Part shown: positions 6,601 through 13,810 of the stretch, piece by piece
Layout: every line of letters starts with the position of its first letter
Numbering within the stretch: the stretch's first letter is position 1
Origin: Saccharothrix sp. ALI-22-I
Lineage (GTDB): Bacteria; Actinomycetota; Actinomycetes; Mycobacteriales; Pseudonocardiaceae
DNA: 33,396 bases
NCBI RefSeq assembly: GCF_001984175.1
Contig: NZ_MTQP01000024.1
Span: 1 to 33,396 of the forward strand
Reading direction: 5' to 3'
Translations under genes and position numbers: made by a program
Notes under the pieces: generated by a model
Told to the model about the DNA's origin: nothing
What the model saw: the letters and a program-made list of their open reading frames with translations, nothing else
Database searches by the model: none

Positions 6601-8382
6601 ATGGTTGTGGATCAGCAGGCGCAGGTGGAGTACCGCTACCGGGCGGTGTGCGAGGTGCTGGGCGGGTCGCCGATCGGGGAGGTCGCGGCCAGGTATGGAA
6701 CCTCGCGACAGTCGCTACATGCCTGGCGGCAGCGCTTCCAGCTGGAGGGCATGCCGGGCCTGACGGACCGGTCGCGGCGTCCGCTCACCAGCCCGAATCG
6801 CACGGCGGCCGAGGTGGAGGCGCTGATCTGCCGGCTGCGGCGTGATCATCCTCGGTGGGGCGCTCGGCGGATCAGCTACGAGCTCGGCCGACGTGGTGTC
6901 GAGCCCACGCCGTCGCGGGCGACCGCGCATCGGGTGCTGGTGCGCAACGGCCTGGTCGTGGCGCAGACACAAGAGCACAAGCGCAAGTACCGGCGCTGGC
7001 AGCGCGCGGAACCGATGCATCTGTGGCAGCTCGACATCGTCGGCGGTGTGCCATTGGCCGACGGACGCCAGTGCAAGATGGTCACCGGGATCGACGACCA
7101 CTCACGGTTCGTCGTGATCGCAGCGGTGGTCGCGGTGCCTACAGGACGCGCGATATGCGCGGCGTTCACCGAAGCGATGCGCCGCTACGGCGTTCCCTCG
7201 GAAGTCTTGAGCGACAACGGAAAACAGTTCACCGGCAAGTACAACCGGCCGCTGCCGGTCGAGGTGCTGTTCGAGCGGATCTGCCGGGACAACGGCATCA
7301 CCCAACGGCTGACCAAACCCCGCTCGCCCACGACCACCGGCAAGATCGAGCGGTTCCACAAGACACTGCGCGAGGAATTCCTCGACCACGTCGCCCCGTT
7401 CGAGTCACCGGCCGCCGCGCAGGAAGCCGTCGACGGCTGGGTCGCCGGTTACAACCACCAGCGGCCGCACCAGTCGTTGGACATGGCCACCCCTGCCAGC
7501 CTGTTCCGCCCCAACGGCCCCACCCGGCTCGAGGTGTCCCAGTCCACATCAGACGAACCGGTGTCCGATCTGGTGGTCGACGTGATCGAGCCGCCCACAC
7601 CGGCCCCGGACGGGATGGCCGTGGAGTTCGAGGCACGCGTGCCGCCCAGCGGCGAACTCTCCGTCCTGTCCGGGCGGCAGAAGGTTTCGCTGCACCAGGC
7701 CATGGCCGGGCGGACCGTCACCATCTGGGCAGACCAGCGCAGCATCCACGTCTCCTCCGACGGGCACGTCGTGCGCACGGTCGCATCCCGGCTGCGGCCC
7801 GAGGACCTGCGGCACCTGGTGATGCGCGGTGCCCGCGTCGCCGGGCCGCAGCCCGCCCTGCCCGCGCTGCGCCGACGTGACGGCATCCCAATGCTGCCCG
7901 AAGGCGGTGCGGTCGAGATCGACCGCTCGGTCAACAAGGACGGCGTGGTCACCATCGCCGGCACTACGCACCTGGTCGGCTTCGCCCACGCGGGCCGCAA
8001 GGTCACCCTGCGGCTGGACGGGCACCTGATGCACGCCGTGCTCGACAACGTCCTCATCGGCAGCTGGCCCTGCCCGATCAGCACCGACCAGCTCGCCCGC
8101 TTGCAGGGCGCACGCATGCCGTCCAGTCCGTTGCCGCCACCGCCGCTGCCCGCGGGATCGCTACGCGCCCAACGGCGAGTGCACGCCAGCGGCCGCATCC
8201 TGGTCGGCGGTCAACGGATCAAACTCGGACCGCGTCACCGCGGCAAGCTCGTCACCGTCGTCATCGAAGACACCCACCTCCGTGTCCTGCACGGCGAAGA
8301 AGAGATCGCCGTCCGGCCCCGCCACAGCCTCAAGCCGATCACCAGGCTGCACGTCACCGGCAAAGGCGTCACGCCCAGCTGA
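6601..8382 (+). CDS. IS481-family DDE transposase with C-terminal repeat extension
   Basis: The 593-residue product catalyses cut and joining of the element. Residues about 1-60 form a helix-turn-helix (EVAARYGTSRQSLHAWRQRF), 60-125 a second DNA-binding part (RWGARRISYEL), and about 135-310 the RNase H-like core. Catalytic residues are Asp145 (LWQLDIVGG), Asp205 (VLSDNGKQF) and Glu250 (TTTGKIERFHKTLREEF), followed by YNHQRPHQSLDMATPASLF. After residue 310 an extension of about 280 residues holds three related segments of roughly 55 residues, each with a pattern like G-x-V-x-(I/V)-x-G, then HAGRKVTLRL or HRGKLVTVVI. Such tails occur in actinobacterial IS481 proteins; their role is not known to me. 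The frame is intact, so the element may be active. Confidence 0.92.
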   Translation: MVVDQQAQVEYRYRAVCEVLGGSPIGEVAARYGTSRQSLHAWRQRFQLEGMPGLTDRSRRPLTSPNRTAAEVEALICRLRRDHPRWGARRISYELGRRGVEPTPSRATAHRVLVRNGLVVAQTQEHKRKYRRWQRAEPMHLWQLDIVGGVPLADGRQCKMVTGIDDHSRFVVIAAVVAVPTGRAICAAFTEAMRRYGVPSEVLSDNGKQFTGKYNRPLPVEVLFERICRDNGITQRLTKPRSPTTTGKIERFHKTLREEFLDHVAPFESPAAAQEAVDGWVAGYNHQRPHQSLDMATPASLFRPNGPTRLEVSQSTSDEPVSDLVVDVIEPPTPAPDGMAVEFEARVPPSGELSVLSGRQKVSLHQAMAGRTVTIWADQRSIHVSSDGHVVRTVASRLRPEDLRHLVMRGARVAGPQPALPALRRRDGIPMLPEGGAVEIDRSVNKDGVVTIAGTTHLVGFAHAGRKVTLRLDGHLMHAVLDNVLIGSWPCPISTDQLARLQGARMPSSPLPPPPLPAGSLRAQRRVHASGRILVGGQRIKLGPRHRGKLVTVVIEDTHLRVLHGEEEIAVRPRHSLKPITRLHVTGKGVTPS

Positions 8383-8383
8383 C

Positions 8384-8438
8384 GTTAAGCATGTCCCGAC
8401 GACAAACGGTTAAGCATGTCCTGAGCCCACACACGACA
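8384..8438 (-). repeat. Right terminal inverted repeat of the IS481 element
   Basis: Begins 2 bases after the transposase stop codon. It has two direct copies of GTTAAGCATGTCC (8384-8396 and 8410-8422), then CTGAGCCCACACACGACA at the outer edge. The doubled motif suggests two transposase-binding subsites per end. Confidence 0.8.
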
Positions 8439-8509
8439 GTCCGATCGGTTTCGCGCCGGGTGCTCTCTGTTAACGCTGAGCCGGTGGACGGGCGACTCAG
8501 GCTGAGACA

Positions 8510-8760
8510 GTGATCCGAGCGGGGCTTCTGGATGCGAGAGCTGCCGCTTTGCGCCACTGCTCGCTGGTGACCGGGCCCATGGGCAACCGCAACACGAGTG
8601 CCACACGAGAACCTGGTCGAATATCGGAGCGACCGACCCGAGAGCAAGATGCAGCGCTAGTGCACGGGCAAGGCCCCCTTGGTGCCCGGCGATCTCGGGC
8701 TCGGCCACCGCCCCGACGTGCAGGGCCAGACGGGCGGTGTCGGCCGTCGGGCGCGTGATG
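8510..8760 (-). pseudogene. Decayed second copy of the phage minor head gene
   Basis: This stretch is visibly homologous to 1306-1505 of the intact minor head gene. CCACTGCTCGCTGGTGACC is identical at 8554-8572 and at the corresponding place near 1308-1326. GACGTGCAG followed by GGGCGGTGTCGG recurs in register near 8713-8745. On the minus strand fragments such as PVTSEQWR and AEPEIAG align with PVTSEQWR and VEPDIAG of the intact protein, but in different frames with stops between them. The Cys-rich segment is unrecognisable. It has the orientation of the other phage genes but lies on the far side of the IS. It is a remnant of a related second prophage or of a duplication. The rest of 8439-8976 holds nothing else I recognise, apart from the presumed promoter region of the next operon. 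Confidence 0.78.
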
Positions 8761-8976
8761 GGCGCGAACGCAGACGATGTGGGCCGATCTGGACGGCCGA
8801 TTCACGATGTCGGTCACGAAGTGGTCAGTGGTCGTGCGGTGGTCGACCTGTTGGCGGTGGGGGACGTCGTTTCACCCGTGAGGCTGATCGACTCCGGTCG
8901 TTTGTTCGTTCACGGCTGTGGCGGTGGTTGCTGCTGTTACATTGCGGCACCGGGTGATCGCAGGGGGTGACGTGGC

Positions 8977-9348
8977 ATGGGATCTCCAGGACGGGGATAC
9001 GCGCTTGACCCGGCCGAGTTCGATCGGTTGAAGGCAACGCTCAAGGCTGCGGGGGAGGCGCTGGGCCTGCGCGACTTCCGCGCCAAGGCCAGTCTCGAGG
9101 GCAGCTTGACGGTGCAGTCGGTGAGCCCGCACGAGAACATCGAGGAGACCGTTGACGAGGTGATCCGGGCGTTGACGAAGTTCGTCGATCAGGACTACGC
9201 CCAAGCCAGTCGGGCCGTGCAGGACTTCATCAACCGGGTGCACAGCACGATCGAGACCGCGATCGACGGCGTCCACCGGACGCAGCAGGAGTACCTGGAA
9301 GCCGAGAAGCTGGTCGGAGACGGTCTGCGTCGGGTCTACCCGGAATGA
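8977..9348 (+). CDS. Esx-like small helical protein with YxxxE tail
   Basis: A 123-residue, mostly helical, charged protein without signal peptide or membrane segment. It resembles small partners encoded in actinobacterial type VII secretion-linked clusters. A WXG turn is not visible, but the C-terminus contains YLEAE (Tyr106-Glu110), matching the YxxxD/E export signal that follows a helix in type VII substrates. The start ATG has GGGGGTGA about 7 bases upstream. It is first in a tight plus-strand operon of four genes (gap of 16 bases to the next). Likely a substrate or co-secreted partner of the 217-residue protein encoded next; the function is inferred from signal and neighbours. Confidence 0.68.
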   Translation: MGSPGRGYALDPAEFDRLKATLKAAGEALGLRDFRAKASLEGSLTVQSVSPHENIEETVDEVIRALTKFVDQDYAQASRAVQDFINRVHSTIETAIDGVHRTQQEYLEAEKLVGDGLRRVYPE

Positions 9349-9364
9349 CCAGGAGGAGGAACGC

Positions 9365-10018
9365 ATGGGCTTCCTGCAGTCGGTGATCACGGACTCCTTG
9401 CTGTCGGACGCGGGGGAGATCGACGGGTTCACCGCCCGCCACGCTCCCGGTCTGCCTTCGATCGAGGCCACCTTGAGGGTTGTCAGGGAGATCGACCCGG
9501 AGTCGTTCCGCAGGATCGGGCGGGACGTGTGGGGCACGGGGCAGTCCGATGGCGCGGACGAGTTGGGCCGGGCGATCGACGAGTGCGTCAAGGGCTTGGA
9601 GACGGCGGCCAACCAGGCTTCGGCGTGGACCGGTGAGGCGAGCAACGCCTACACCGAGCGCATCAACCGGATGAAGCAGGCATTGGGCGAGATGCGCAAG
9701 CCCGCTCACGACGTCGGTCAGGCGCTGGTCGACCTCGCTGACGGCTTCGAGTTCAAGGCGTCGGACATGTGGAACAACATCTGGAGCGCCATCGGGTTCG
9801 TGCTCGGGATCATCGGTGTCATCGCCGGCATCATCGTCGGCCTGACCGGGATTGGTGCCGTCGTGGGCCTGATCCTGGGCATCCTCGGTGTCCTGGCGGG
9901 TCTGGCCGCGTGGTGGCACTCGCAGAAGTTCAAGGCCGACGAGCAGATCGCCAAGTGCGCGGAGGCGTCCGCCGACGCGGTCAAGGCGATGGAGTCGCTG
10001 GGCAGGATCCAGCCCTAG
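9365..10018 (+). CDS. WXG100-like protein with C-terminal membrane hairpin
   Basis: This 217-residue protein begins with an Esx-like helical hairpin: ASAWTGEASNAY places a WxG turn at Trp88-Gly90, between two helices. Residues about 140-183 are a very hydrophobic Gly/Ile/Val-rich stretch (SAIGFVLGIIGVIAGII, then GAVVGLILGILGVLAG) able to cross a membrane twice, followed by a short charged tail. AGGAGG lies 6 bases before the ATG. The fusion of a WXG100-like domain to a hydrophobic hairpin resembles the N-terminal parts of large type VII toxins with the toxin domain missing. It could be a membrane-inserting effector or a truncated toxin; no catalytic motif is present. Confidence 0.7.
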   Translation: MGFLQSVITDSLLSDAGEIDGFTARHAPGLPSIEATLRVVREIDPESFRRIGRDVWGTGQSDGADELGRAIDECVKGLETAANQASAWTGEASNAYTERINRMKQALGEMRKPAHDVGQALVDLADGFEFKASDMWNNIWSAIGFVLGIIGVIAGIIVGLTGIGAVVGLILGILGVLAGLAAWWHSQKFKADEQIAKCAEASADAVKAMESLGRIQP

Positions 10019-10026
10019 GAGGAACC

Positions 10027-10437
10027 GTGGACCCGCAGGAAATGGTCGCGCAGGCGCAGGAACGGTTCGCCAAGATCAGGAATGATCCCGAGAAGGCCTT
10101 GTTCAGCCAGTACAAGGGTGTGTCGCCCAGTGGTGCCGTCACGGTGTGGGTGGACATGATGGGCAAGCTCGTCCGGGTGCACATGGCGCCCAACACCCTT
10201 TACGAAGGAGGGGAGCCCTGGTTGGCCGAGGAGCTCATGGCGGCGCACGAGGCGGCCAAGCGGGCTGCCGAGGTGCTCGACTTCAGCATGGCCGATCTGG
10301 CGCGTGAACTCGACGACGCACTGCGATTGAAGCAGCACGTCACCGCCGTGCCTGAGACCCCGCCGGTTGAGCGGCGCGGCGTCGCACATCGCCCTGATGA
10401 TGACGAGTCGTTCGAGAACCGGAGTCACCTGCGCTGA
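10027..10437 (+). CDS. YbaB/EbfC-like protein
   Basis: A 136-residue protein with the general build of YbaB/EbfC proteins, small dimeric nucleoid-binding proteins that recur next to Esx and toxin genes in actinobacteria. An N-terminal helix (QEMVAQAQERFAKI) is followed by a short beta region (GAVTVWVDMMGKLVRVHMAP) and a long helix (WLAEELMAAHEAAKRAAEVL), with a charged disordered tail. GTG start with GGAGG 5 bases upstream, directly after the previous stop. Its operon position between the Esx-like genes and a membrane protein mirrors the YbaB-like gene at 26187. Its role in these clusters is unknown. Confidence 0.7.
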   Translation: MDPQEMVAQAQERFAKIRNDPEKALFSQYKGVSPSGAVTVWVDMMGKLVRVHMAPNTLYEGGEPWLAEELMAAHEAAKRAAEVLDFSMADLARELDDALRLKQHVTAVPETPPVERRGVAHRPDDDESFENRSHLR

Positions 10438-10438
10438 C

Positions 10439-10777
10439 ATGTCGCGACCTCTCATGACCGACCGCGGCCTCGCGGTGGCGTGCGCACTGGTCTTCGCGAC
10501 CCTCTTCGGAGTCGCGGTGCTCGGGCTCGCCCAGGTGACATCGACGTATCAGTGGTGCGGACAGGACGTGGCGGGACAACTCGCGTCGACCGAGGTGGTG
10601 GCGGAGTTGCGCCTCGGCGCCACCCCATCCGTCGTCTGCCGGAGCGGCGCGGTGACCTTGGAGGTGCCGATCGCACCTGTCGTCGCGAGCGTGGTGTTCG
10701 CTGTGATCGGAATGGCGATCAGTCTCGTCACCGTGGTCATCACCGCGCGACGTGTTCGTGCTGCCAGGAGACGCTGA
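10439..10777 (+). CDS. Small membrane protein with two transmembrane helices
   Basis: A 112-residue protein with hydrophobic helices at residues about 11-33 and 78-102, joined by a loop with two Cys (QWCGQDVAG and SVVCRSGAV) that would lie outside the cell and could form a disulphide. It ends in a basic tail (ARRVRAARRR), placing the C-terminus inside. It starts 1 base after the upstream stop, so it is co-translated with the Esx/YbaB operon. I do not recognise a family. A membrane-linked partner or an immunity protein for the Esx-like effector is a possibility from context only. Confidence 0.62.
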   Translation: MSRPLMTDRGLAVACALVFATLFGVAVLGLAQVTSTYQWCGQDVAGQLASTEVVAELRLGATPSVVCRSGAVTLEVPIAPVVASVVFAVIGMAISLVTVVITARRVRAARRR

Positions 10778-10900
10778 CGGCGCGAGCGGCCACTTCAACG
10801 GTTCACGCGGCCGTAGGGAGGAGTTCGTCCGCTGAGCTGCTGTGACGCAGTCGGCGGGCGACCTTCCGCCTGCGGTGGACTGGGCACCGGGGATGGGAGA

Positions 10901-11239
10901 ATGAGCCGACTGATCTCGGTCCGGGGGCGCCGGAGTGGGAGTGCTTCCCGTTCTGGGTCCGTACCGCGGACGAGGTGGTCACCGACAACTGCTCGGCCGA
11001 GCGGCTCGTGGCCGAGTTCGACGCGCCGGCCGATGTGGCGGCGGCGATCGTTGCGTGGGACGACGAGTTCCAGGCCGTCTACAACCGAAGCGATCCGGAG
11101 AGTTCGGGCTTCCCTGACGAGGCGGCCACGGCGGCGTGGCACGACCGAGGTGAGCGGTTGGCCGAGCAGTTGGCCGCGGCGCTGCGGGGTGCGGACCGAG
11201 TTCCATACCGCTCGGGGGGACCGTGTGTTCGGCGGTTGA
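10901..11239 (+). pseudogene. Frameshifted small actinobacterial protein of unknown function
   Basis: Three frames together spell one protein. It starts MSRLIS from ATG 10901, continues one frame over as GPGAPEWECFPFWVRTADEV, then DNCSAERLVAEFDAPADVAA, IVAWDDEFQAVYNRSDPESS and GFPDEAATAAWHDRGERLAE. It returns to the first frame for a tail ending RGDRVFGG and a stop at 11239. One missing base at about 10917 and one shift near 11190 explain the pattern. The FPxWVR and AWDDEFQAVY motifs recur in small actinobacterial proteins often near toxin-type loci; no function is established to my knowledge. It is the last gene before the attachment site. Confidence 0.6.
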
Positions 11240-11276
11240 GGTCGGCACCTGTTGCTGCCGTTCACACTGCGGTGTG

Positions 11277-11296
11277 TGGAGCAAAACTGGAGCAGG
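11277..11296 (+). repeat. Direct repeat TGGAGCA-(A)AAC-TGGAGCAGG, left copy
   Basis: This copy is TGGAGCAAAACTGGAGCAGG. The other copy lies at 11549-11567 and is one A shorter. Each is itself a tandem of TGGAGCA. They flank the tmRNA-derived attachment site at distances of about 125 and 96 bases, where integrase or excisionase arm sites would be expected. Confidence 0.5.
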
Positions 11297-11420
11297 CGGT
11301 GGAGTTGAACGACCTGCGACGGCGTTCGACGGCTTCGAACGGTGGTGAACGACACCGGCTGACGTGGTGGTTCTCTGTTTGCGCTGGTCAGGGCACTGAT
11401 TGGTCCGGGCTGGCAGTGTG

Positions 11421-11453
11421 AGGGTCAGGGGTTCGAGTCCCCTCAGCTCCACA
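11421..11453 (+). other. tmRNA (ssrA) 3'-end fragment, probable attachment site
   Basis: The 33 bases form the 3' end of a tRNA-like structure: T-stem AGGGG/CCCCT around loop TTCGAGT (11427-11443), then CAGCTCC and A (11444-11451), which would pair with a 5' end GGGGCUG. TCAGCTCCA is typical of tmRNA and of no ordinary tRNA I can match. No matching 5' half, D-arm or anticodon arm lies upstream, so this is a fragment. Integrative elements often use the tmRNA 3' end as att site. Because a terminator-like hairpin follows on the right, host DNA probably continues rightwards and the element lies to the left. Confidence 0.65.
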
Positions 11454-11473
11454 ATCGAATACAGCATACGAAT

Positions 11474-11514
11474 CGCCCGCCGACCTGCGAAACAGGTTCG
11501 GCGGGTGATCTTGT
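11474..11514 (+). terminator. Hairpin terminator behind the tmRNA fragment
   Basis: CCCGCCGACCTG (11476-11487) pairs with CAGGTTCGGCGGG (11493-11505), with one bulged base and a CGAAA loop. A short, weakly T-rich tail (ATCTTGTTT) follows. It lies about 25 bases after the tmRNA end, where the native terminator of ssrA would be. Confidence 0.68.
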
Positions 11515-11860
11515 TTGCCGCTCCACTGTGGACAGTGTCACGCCTGACTGGAGCAAACTGGAGCAGGGTCCGGAATCCCGCGAAATAGGGTCACCGGACT
11601 GCTCCAGGAACGGGTCGCCCCTCCGAGTGGTATCCGGTGCGGTCTCCGGGATCTCCCCCATCGTGCCTGGATCGACCGACGTGTCCACAACCGGTAGCGC
11701 TCTGATTTCGGCGCTGCTGTCGTGTGCGGCGGTATCTCCGGTGCTGCTGACTCAGAGCGGTCGATCGGATACGGATGCCAGGTTGGCACGCGATGCGGAT
11801 TGGTGCCCTCGCGAAGCGCTCCACCAAGGCTGGCCGTCGTGATCGCCTGGTCGGTGCCGA
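11515..11860. other. Gene-free stretch right of the attachment site
   Basis: I see no supportable gene here. It holds the second TGGAGCAAACTGGAGCAGG repeat (11549-11567) and an inverted half copy (CTGCTCCAG near 11599). An 81-codon minus-strand frame ending at 11443 has no recognisable features. No integrase gene is present in the window. Confidence 0.5.
11549..11567 (+). repeat. Direct repeat TGGAGCAAACTGGAGCAGG, right copy
   Basis: It matches the left copy at 11277-11296 except for one missing A. It lies just right of the tmRNA fragment and its terminator, symmetrically to the left copy. Confidence 0.5.
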
Positions 11861-12393
11861 ATGGTGAGTGGTGGTGCGCAAGTTCGAGCGATGATCCGGC
11901 GCGACCTATACCACCTTTCGTCGGTGGCACTCTTGGTCAGACTGCTGCGCCGGCAGAACGAGAAGCTGACCTCGGATCTGGCGAAGACCCGGATGGCGTT
12001 GGACATCATGGGAAAGCACATGCTCTTGGCAGAACTCTCCGAGAGCACGGACAACGACAGGCCGCCCAGGACGTCATGACGGCCGCGTTCACCGAACTGC
12101 GCGCCGCCGACATCCCGGTCACGACCTCGTGCGCGCTGACCGGCACGTCCCGGGCGACGCACTATCGGCACGCCGACCGGAAAGGTCCGTTGCACGGTCC
12201 CTGGCTGCCCGCAGCCCGCCGCCGCACGCCCTGGACGCCGCCGAGCGCGCGAGTGCTGCGGGTGTCGACCAGCCCGGCCTACCGGGATCTGGCGATCCCG
12301 CAGCCCGACTCGTCGGTGCTCGGCTGCGTGACCGACGGGCCGAACGTCGTCAGCACCGGTTGCGGCATCGAGGTGCCCTACGCGACGACCTGA
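11861..12393 (+). pseudogene. Decayed IS3-family-type transposase (OrfA end and OrfB start)
   Basis: The first frame ends with QNEKLTSDLAKTRMALDIMG and LLAELSESTD and stops at 12079, matching the C-terminus of the helper ORF (usually LAKTRTALEIMGKAHALLELLSESAD). A second frame starts at ATG 12076, overlapping by 4 bases, with MTAAFTELRAADIPVTTSCA then TGTSRATHYRHA, the usual N-terminus of OrfB. It needs two compensating frameshifts near 12220-12250 (HALDAAERA, then RVLRVSTSPAYRDLAIPQ). After that homology fades; the DDE core is absent. No terminal repeats are visible. It separates the attachment site from the type VII locus. Confidence 0.68.
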
Positions 12394-12484
12394 CAGCACG
12401 GCTGCGCGACCGCTTCCGCGCACTGTCGGTGCAGTCCTGCCGCCTGTGCTGGTGAGGTCGTCGGCAGGCCCGCGGTCGAGCGGG

Positions 12485-13810
12485 TCACTTCTGGCAGACG
12501 GCTTCGCGGATCGGTTTCGGGTCGCTCTCGTAGACGCGGCTGCCGTCGGTTGCCTGAACCAGGAAGCAGTACCGGCGCACCGGGTCCACCGGCACCGTCA
12601 TCGTGTGGTTGCGTTCTGCCAGCAGGACCCGCCGCTCCTCGCCCTCACCCACGACGATCACGGCGAAGTCCAGCGCCCGGCCGCTGTGCCAGGCCAGCTC
12701 CACCTGGTTGCCCTGGTCGACCGGCTCGCCCAGTTCCAGTTGCACCGCCGGGCCGGGCTCGGTGCTGGTATCGATGGCCGAGCCGACCGGTTTGGGGGTG
12801 GTGGTCAGCTCCTCCGGGTTGGTGCGCAGCAGCACGACCGGCGCCAGGACCAGCGCGGCCGCGAGCACCGCTCCGCCCACGAGCACCTCGGGGCGGATCC
12901 TGCGCTTCGGTTGCGGGGCCGCCGGCGGAGGGGAGTGCGGAGGCGGTTGGGCTGGGGCGAAGTCCGGCTCGATTGTCGGGGGGTGGTGTGCGGTGAAGTC
13001 GTCCGGTTGGTCCGCGGCGAAGTCGTCGAAGTCCTCCCGGGCGCGCACCGAGGGCAGCGCGGTGCCCAGCAGGTCGACCACCGCCGCCGCGTCGGCCGGA
13101 CGCCGTCGGGGGTCCACGGCCAGCAACCGGGCGACCGCGGTGGCCAGGGCCACCGGCACGTCCGGGCGGGCGATCGCCGGCACCGGCTCCTTGAGCACGC
13201 GCAGCACCCGTTCCTCGGGCTGCTCGCCCAGCCGGCCGGGGTGGGGGGAGCGGCCGGTGAGCGCGAAGTGCAGCACCGCGCCGAGGCCGTACAGGTCGGT
13301 GCGCTCGTCGAGGGTGTCGCCGCGCAGCGACTCCGGCGCCTGGAACTCCACCGCGTGCAGCGGGTCGCGGCTGAAAGCCTGCCGCAGGACCACGCCGAAG
13401 TCGGCCAGCACCGGTTCTCCTGAGGGGCGGAACAGCACGTTGTGCGGTGTCACGCCGCCGTGCACGATCCCCGCGTCGTGCGCGGCGGCCAGGGCCAGCG
13501 CCGCGGCCCGGCCCAGGACCACGACGTCCGCCGCGCTCAGCGGCCCGGTCCGGCCGACCAGGTCGGCCAGCGACTGCGAGCACCTCGTCATCCGCAGCGC
13601 GTGCCTGCCGTCGGGCAGGGCGTCCACCCCGTCCACCGGCAGCACCGACGGCAGTGACCGCAGAAGTGTGTGCTGCCGCCCGACCACCGCCAGCGTCCGC
13701 TTGTCCAACGCCTTCGGGTAGACCTTGAGCACCACCGGCTCGCCCTGGTGGACCGCCGCGTAGACGGTCGCCACCGGGCCCGCACCCAAGGGGGTCCACT
13801 CGCCGCTCAT
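12485..13810 (-). CDS. Membrane-anchored Ser/Thr kinase-like protein lacking the catalytic Asp
   Basis: This 441-residue protein has an N-terminal kinase fold (1-265), a linker rich in Pro and Asp, one transmembrane helix (about 306-330, VLVGGAVLAAALVLAPVVLL) and an outer domain of about 110 residues with a fibronectin-like strand pattern and two Cys. In the kinase part LGAGPVATVY is a reduced Gly loop. Lys29 (VVLKVY), ADFG (Asp137) and APES are present. The catalytic loop, however, reads HGGVTPHNVLF where HRDLKPxN is expected, so Gly119 replaces the catalytic Asp. It may be a pseudokinase that binds a peptide or nucleotide rather than phosphorylating. The start overlaps the upstream stop by 4 bases. 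Its place beside eccD and eccB suggests it senses or regulates the secretion machine. Confidence 0.85.
   Translation of the reverse strand: MSGEWTPLGAGPVATVYAAVHQGEPVVLKVYPKALDKRTLAVVGRQHTLLRSLPSVLPVDGVDALPDGRHALRMTRCSQSLADLVGRTGPLSAADVVVLGRAAALALAAAHDAGIVHGGVTPHNVLFRPSGEPVLADFGVVLRQAFSRDPLHAVEFQAPESLRGDTLDERTDLYGLGAVLHFALTGRSPHPGRLGEQPEERVLRVLKEPVPAIARPDVPVALATAVARLLAVDPRRRPADAAAVVDLLGTALPSVRAREDFDDFAADQPDDFTAHHPPTIEPDFAPAQPPPHSPPPAAPQPKRRIRPEVLVGGAVLAAALVLAPVVLLRTNPEELTTTPKPVGSAIDTSTEPGPAVQLELGEPVDQGNQVELAWHSGRALDFAVIVVGEGEERRVLLAERNHTMTVPVDPVRRYCFLVQATDGSRVYESDPKPIREAVCQK

Larger units (their letters stand above)
6488..8438 (+). mobile_element. IS481-family insertion sequence
   Basis: About 1.95 kb, with one transposase gene between imperfect inverted repeats of about 55 bases. 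Both ends begin TGTC and share TGTGTGGGCTCAGGA. Each contains two spaced copies of a GGACATGCTTAAC-like motif about 26 bases apart; the outer copy of the left end is degenerate. No target duplication is evident (GTTCGG before, GTCCGA after). Together with the absence of the terminase N-terminal half on the far side, this points to a rearrangement rather than a simple insertion. Confidence 0.85.

Noticed and set aside
6482..8444. Target-site duplication of the IS481 element (GTTCGG/GTCCGA)
   Set aside because: Only 4 of 6 bases agree; not a real duplication.
11400..11453. Complete tRNA gene
   Set aside because: Only the T-arm and 3' acceptor strand are present; no D-arm, anticodon arm or matching 5' acceptor upstream.
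5472..11498. Shared 13-mer TGCGAAACAGGTT at 5473 and 11486
   Set aside because: A match of this length is expected by chance in a window this size, and the flanks do not align.
11443..11688. Minus-strand 81-codon frame as an integrase C-terminus
   Set aside because: No tyrosine-recombinase motif (R-H-x-x-R or catalytic Tyr region) is visible.
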